Assembly (NCBI GenBank): GCA_003451645.1
Contig: DMER01000157.1
Span: 17,277-23,112 of the forward strand
Reading direction: 5' to 3'
DNA length: 5,836 nucleotides
Source of the DNA: Alphaproteobacteria bacterium
GTDB lineage: Bacteria; Pseudomonadota; Alphaproteobacteria; Micropepsales; Micropepsaceae
The notes under the pieces were generated by a model. That model worked only from the letters and a program-made list of their open reading frames with translations, did no database searches and was not told where the DNA came from. Each line of letters starts with the position of its first letter. The stretch's first letter is position 1. Made by a program: the position numbers and the translations under genes. Below, one piece after another: positions 4,904 to 5,836 of this stretch.

Positions 4904-5212
4904 ATGGACCTAGTCAGGCGCAAGAAGCTGGAGATCACCATTGAGGCCACAATCCAGAGGCGCGTTGAGGACCTGCTGCTTCAGCAAGGGGTTAAGGGGC
5001 ACACGGTCCTAAGCGGTCTGGGCGGCCGCGGTGAAAGCGGGCCCTGGCGCGAGGATCATCTGACACGGGCAGAGCAAAAGGTCCTGATCTATGCGGTCAC
5101 CACCGACGAGGCGGCGGCAAAAGTATTGGCCGGTCTCAAAGAGCTGTTCGCTACCTGGCCAGGTATTGTGGCGCTGAGCGATGTTGAGGTGATGCGCGGG
5201 GACCGTTTCTGA
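4904..5212 (+). CDS. sbtB: PII-like signalling protein of the SbtB type
   Basis: A 102-residue protein with the PII ferredoxin-like order: strand K-L-E-I-T-I (8-13), helix (16-29), strand K-G-H-T-V-L (31-36), a glycine-rich T-loop G-L-G-G-R-G-E-S-G (38-46), strand Q-K-V-L-I-Y-A-V (58-65), helix (67-83), then W-P-G-I-V-A-L-S-D-V-E-V (85-96). SbtB proteins form trimers that bind adenine nucleotides, including cAMP in cyanobacteria, and gate SbtA. Its place 10 bp after sbtA fits that role. It ends M-R-G-D-R-F and lacks the C-terminal Cys-Gly-Pro-x-Gly-Cys R-loop of cyanobacterial SbtB, so redox control by that disulfide should be absent. The T-loop also lacks the GlnB/GlnK uridylylation Tyr context, arguing against a nitrogen-regulatory PII. 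The ligand is not known from sequence. Confidence 0.82.
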   Translation: MDLVRRKKLEITIEATIQRRVEDLLLQQGVKGHTVLSGLGGRGESGPWREDHLTRAEQKVLIYAVTTDEAAAKVLAGLKELFATWPGIVALSDVEVMRGDRF

Positions 5213-5218
5213 TCCCCG
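5197..5218. terminator. Weak hairpin at the convergent gene ends
   Basis: CGGGGA (5197-5202) can pair with TCCCCG (5213-5218) across a 10-nt loop, spanning the sbtB stop codon. It sits between convergent genes, where a shared terminator is expected, but no T-run follows on either strand. Intrinsic termination is therefore doubtful. Confidence 0.25.
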
Positions 5219-5230
5219 TCCACTCGTCCC

Positions 5231-5836
5231 TCACGCAAAGAATAAATACGAGATAAGCGCAAACAGCGGCAGCAAGAACACGACCGACCATGCCATATAG
5301 CCAAAGAAGGAGGGCATCTTAACGCCCATATCCTCAGCGATCGCCTTGACCATGAAATTCGGTGCATTGCCGATATAGGTGTTGGCCCCCATAAATACGG
5401 CGCCGGCTGAGATCGCGGCCAAGGTGGGGGCAAGCGGCCCCATTAGATTTTGTGGATCGCCACCCGCCACATTGAAAAACACAAGGTAGGTCGGGGCATT
5501 ATCCAGGAAGCTCGACAAGCCGCCAGTGATCCAGAAATAGGCCACATTGTTGGGCGTGCCGTCCGCATTCGAAACGGCGGCGATGACAGGTCCCAGCGCG
5601 CCTTGCTCGCCCGCTTTCAAGATGCCAAGAACGGGAATGATCGTGATGAAGATGCCAAGGAACAGCTTGGCGACCTCGTTCATAGGCCCCCAATTGAAGT
5701 CATTGCCAACCCTGCATTCCGTTGGCGTCACGGCGAGGGAAACAAACGCCAAGGCGATCAGCCCGCCCACACGGACCAGATCCGGATAGCCGACATGAAC
5801 GCCCCCGATATCGACATAGGCATCCGTCTTCCAAAG
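5231..5836 (-). CDS. Sodium:proton antiporter, CitMHS_2/NhaD-like, N-terminal part outside the window
   Basis: The minus-strand frame is open from 5836 down to TGA at 5233-5231, giving the last 201 residues of a larger inner-membrane transporter. Family members I recall are roughly 450-480 residues, so over half is missing. Key stretches (visible numbering) are E-V-A-K-L-F-L-G-I-F-I-T-I-I-P (54-68), F-L-D-N-A-P-T-Y-L-V-F-F (110-121) and F-M-G-A-N-T-Y-I-G-N-A-P-N-F-M (148-162). The two D/G-N-A-P repeats are typical of ion-transporter-superfamily antiporters, where they break helices and bind cations. The ending is a hydrophobic helix. An internal GTG at 5770 is not the start, because homologous-looking sequence continues upstream to the window edge. 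It converges with sbtB, 18 bp apart. Sodium export could support the sodium-coupled SbtA transporter (inference). The substrate could instead be another cation or citrate. Confidence 0.8.
   Translation of the reverse strand, partial: LWKTDAYVDIGGVHVGYPDLVRVGGLIALAFVSLAVTPTECRVGNDFNWGPMNEVAKLFLGIFITIIPVLGILKAGEQGALGPVIAAVSNADGTPNNVAYFWITGGLSSFLDNAPTYLVFFNVAGGDPQNLMGPLAPTLAAISAGAVFMGANTYIGNAPNFMVKAIAEDMGVKMPSFFGYMAWSVVFLLPLFALISYLFFA

Overview
The window looks like chromosome, or a large secondary replicon, of a GC-rich alphaproteobacterium. The evidence is a DUF2336 protein (a family I know mainly from Alphaproteobacteria), a ParA/ribbon-helix-helix pair of the type seen on alphaproteobacterial replicons, and CtrA-like TTAA-N7-TTAA sites. 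No species can be named from the sequence.

Layout: (1) 1-273, minus strand: the first 91 codons of a small lipoprotein gene that runs off the left edge. (2) 274-482: a divergent intergenic region. (3) 483-1544, plus: a DUF2336 protein. (4) 1545-1774: an unusually rich control region. It holds two CtrA-like boxes 40 bp apart, an inverted repeat, an 8-bp tandem repeat, and an RNA with the hallmarks of a GEMM-I (cyclic di-GMP class I) riboswitch ending only a few bases before the Shine-Dalgarno sequence. (5) 1775-3074, plus: parA and a ribbon-helix-helix partner, 22 bp apart. (6) 3101-3775, minus: a polytopic membrane protein resembling YdjM/DUF457-type putative metal-dependent hydrolases. (7) 3776-3915: a divergent region with two perfect inverted repeats. 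(8) 3916-5212, plus: an SbtA-type bicarbonate transporter followed 10 bp later by a PII-like SbtB protein. (9) 5231-5836, minus: the C-terminal 201 residues of a CitMHS_2/NhaD-like sodium:proton antiporter, cut by the right edge.

Two functional themes stand out. First, the parA-RHH pair appears wired to the cell cycle twice: through possible CtrA sites for transcription and through a c-di-GMP aptamer for translation. c-di-GMP and CtrA are linked regulators of the alphaproteobacterial cell cycle, so this could time or gate DNA segregation (or another ParA-driven positioning task). I do not know of a described riboswitch-controlled partition cassette, and this is the most interesting item here. 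Second, sbtA-sbtB beside a sodium:proton antiporter suggests a sodium-coupled bicarbonate uptake module, with the antiporter maintaining the sodium gradient. The SbtB-like protein lacks the C-terminal redox loop of cyanobacterial SbtB.
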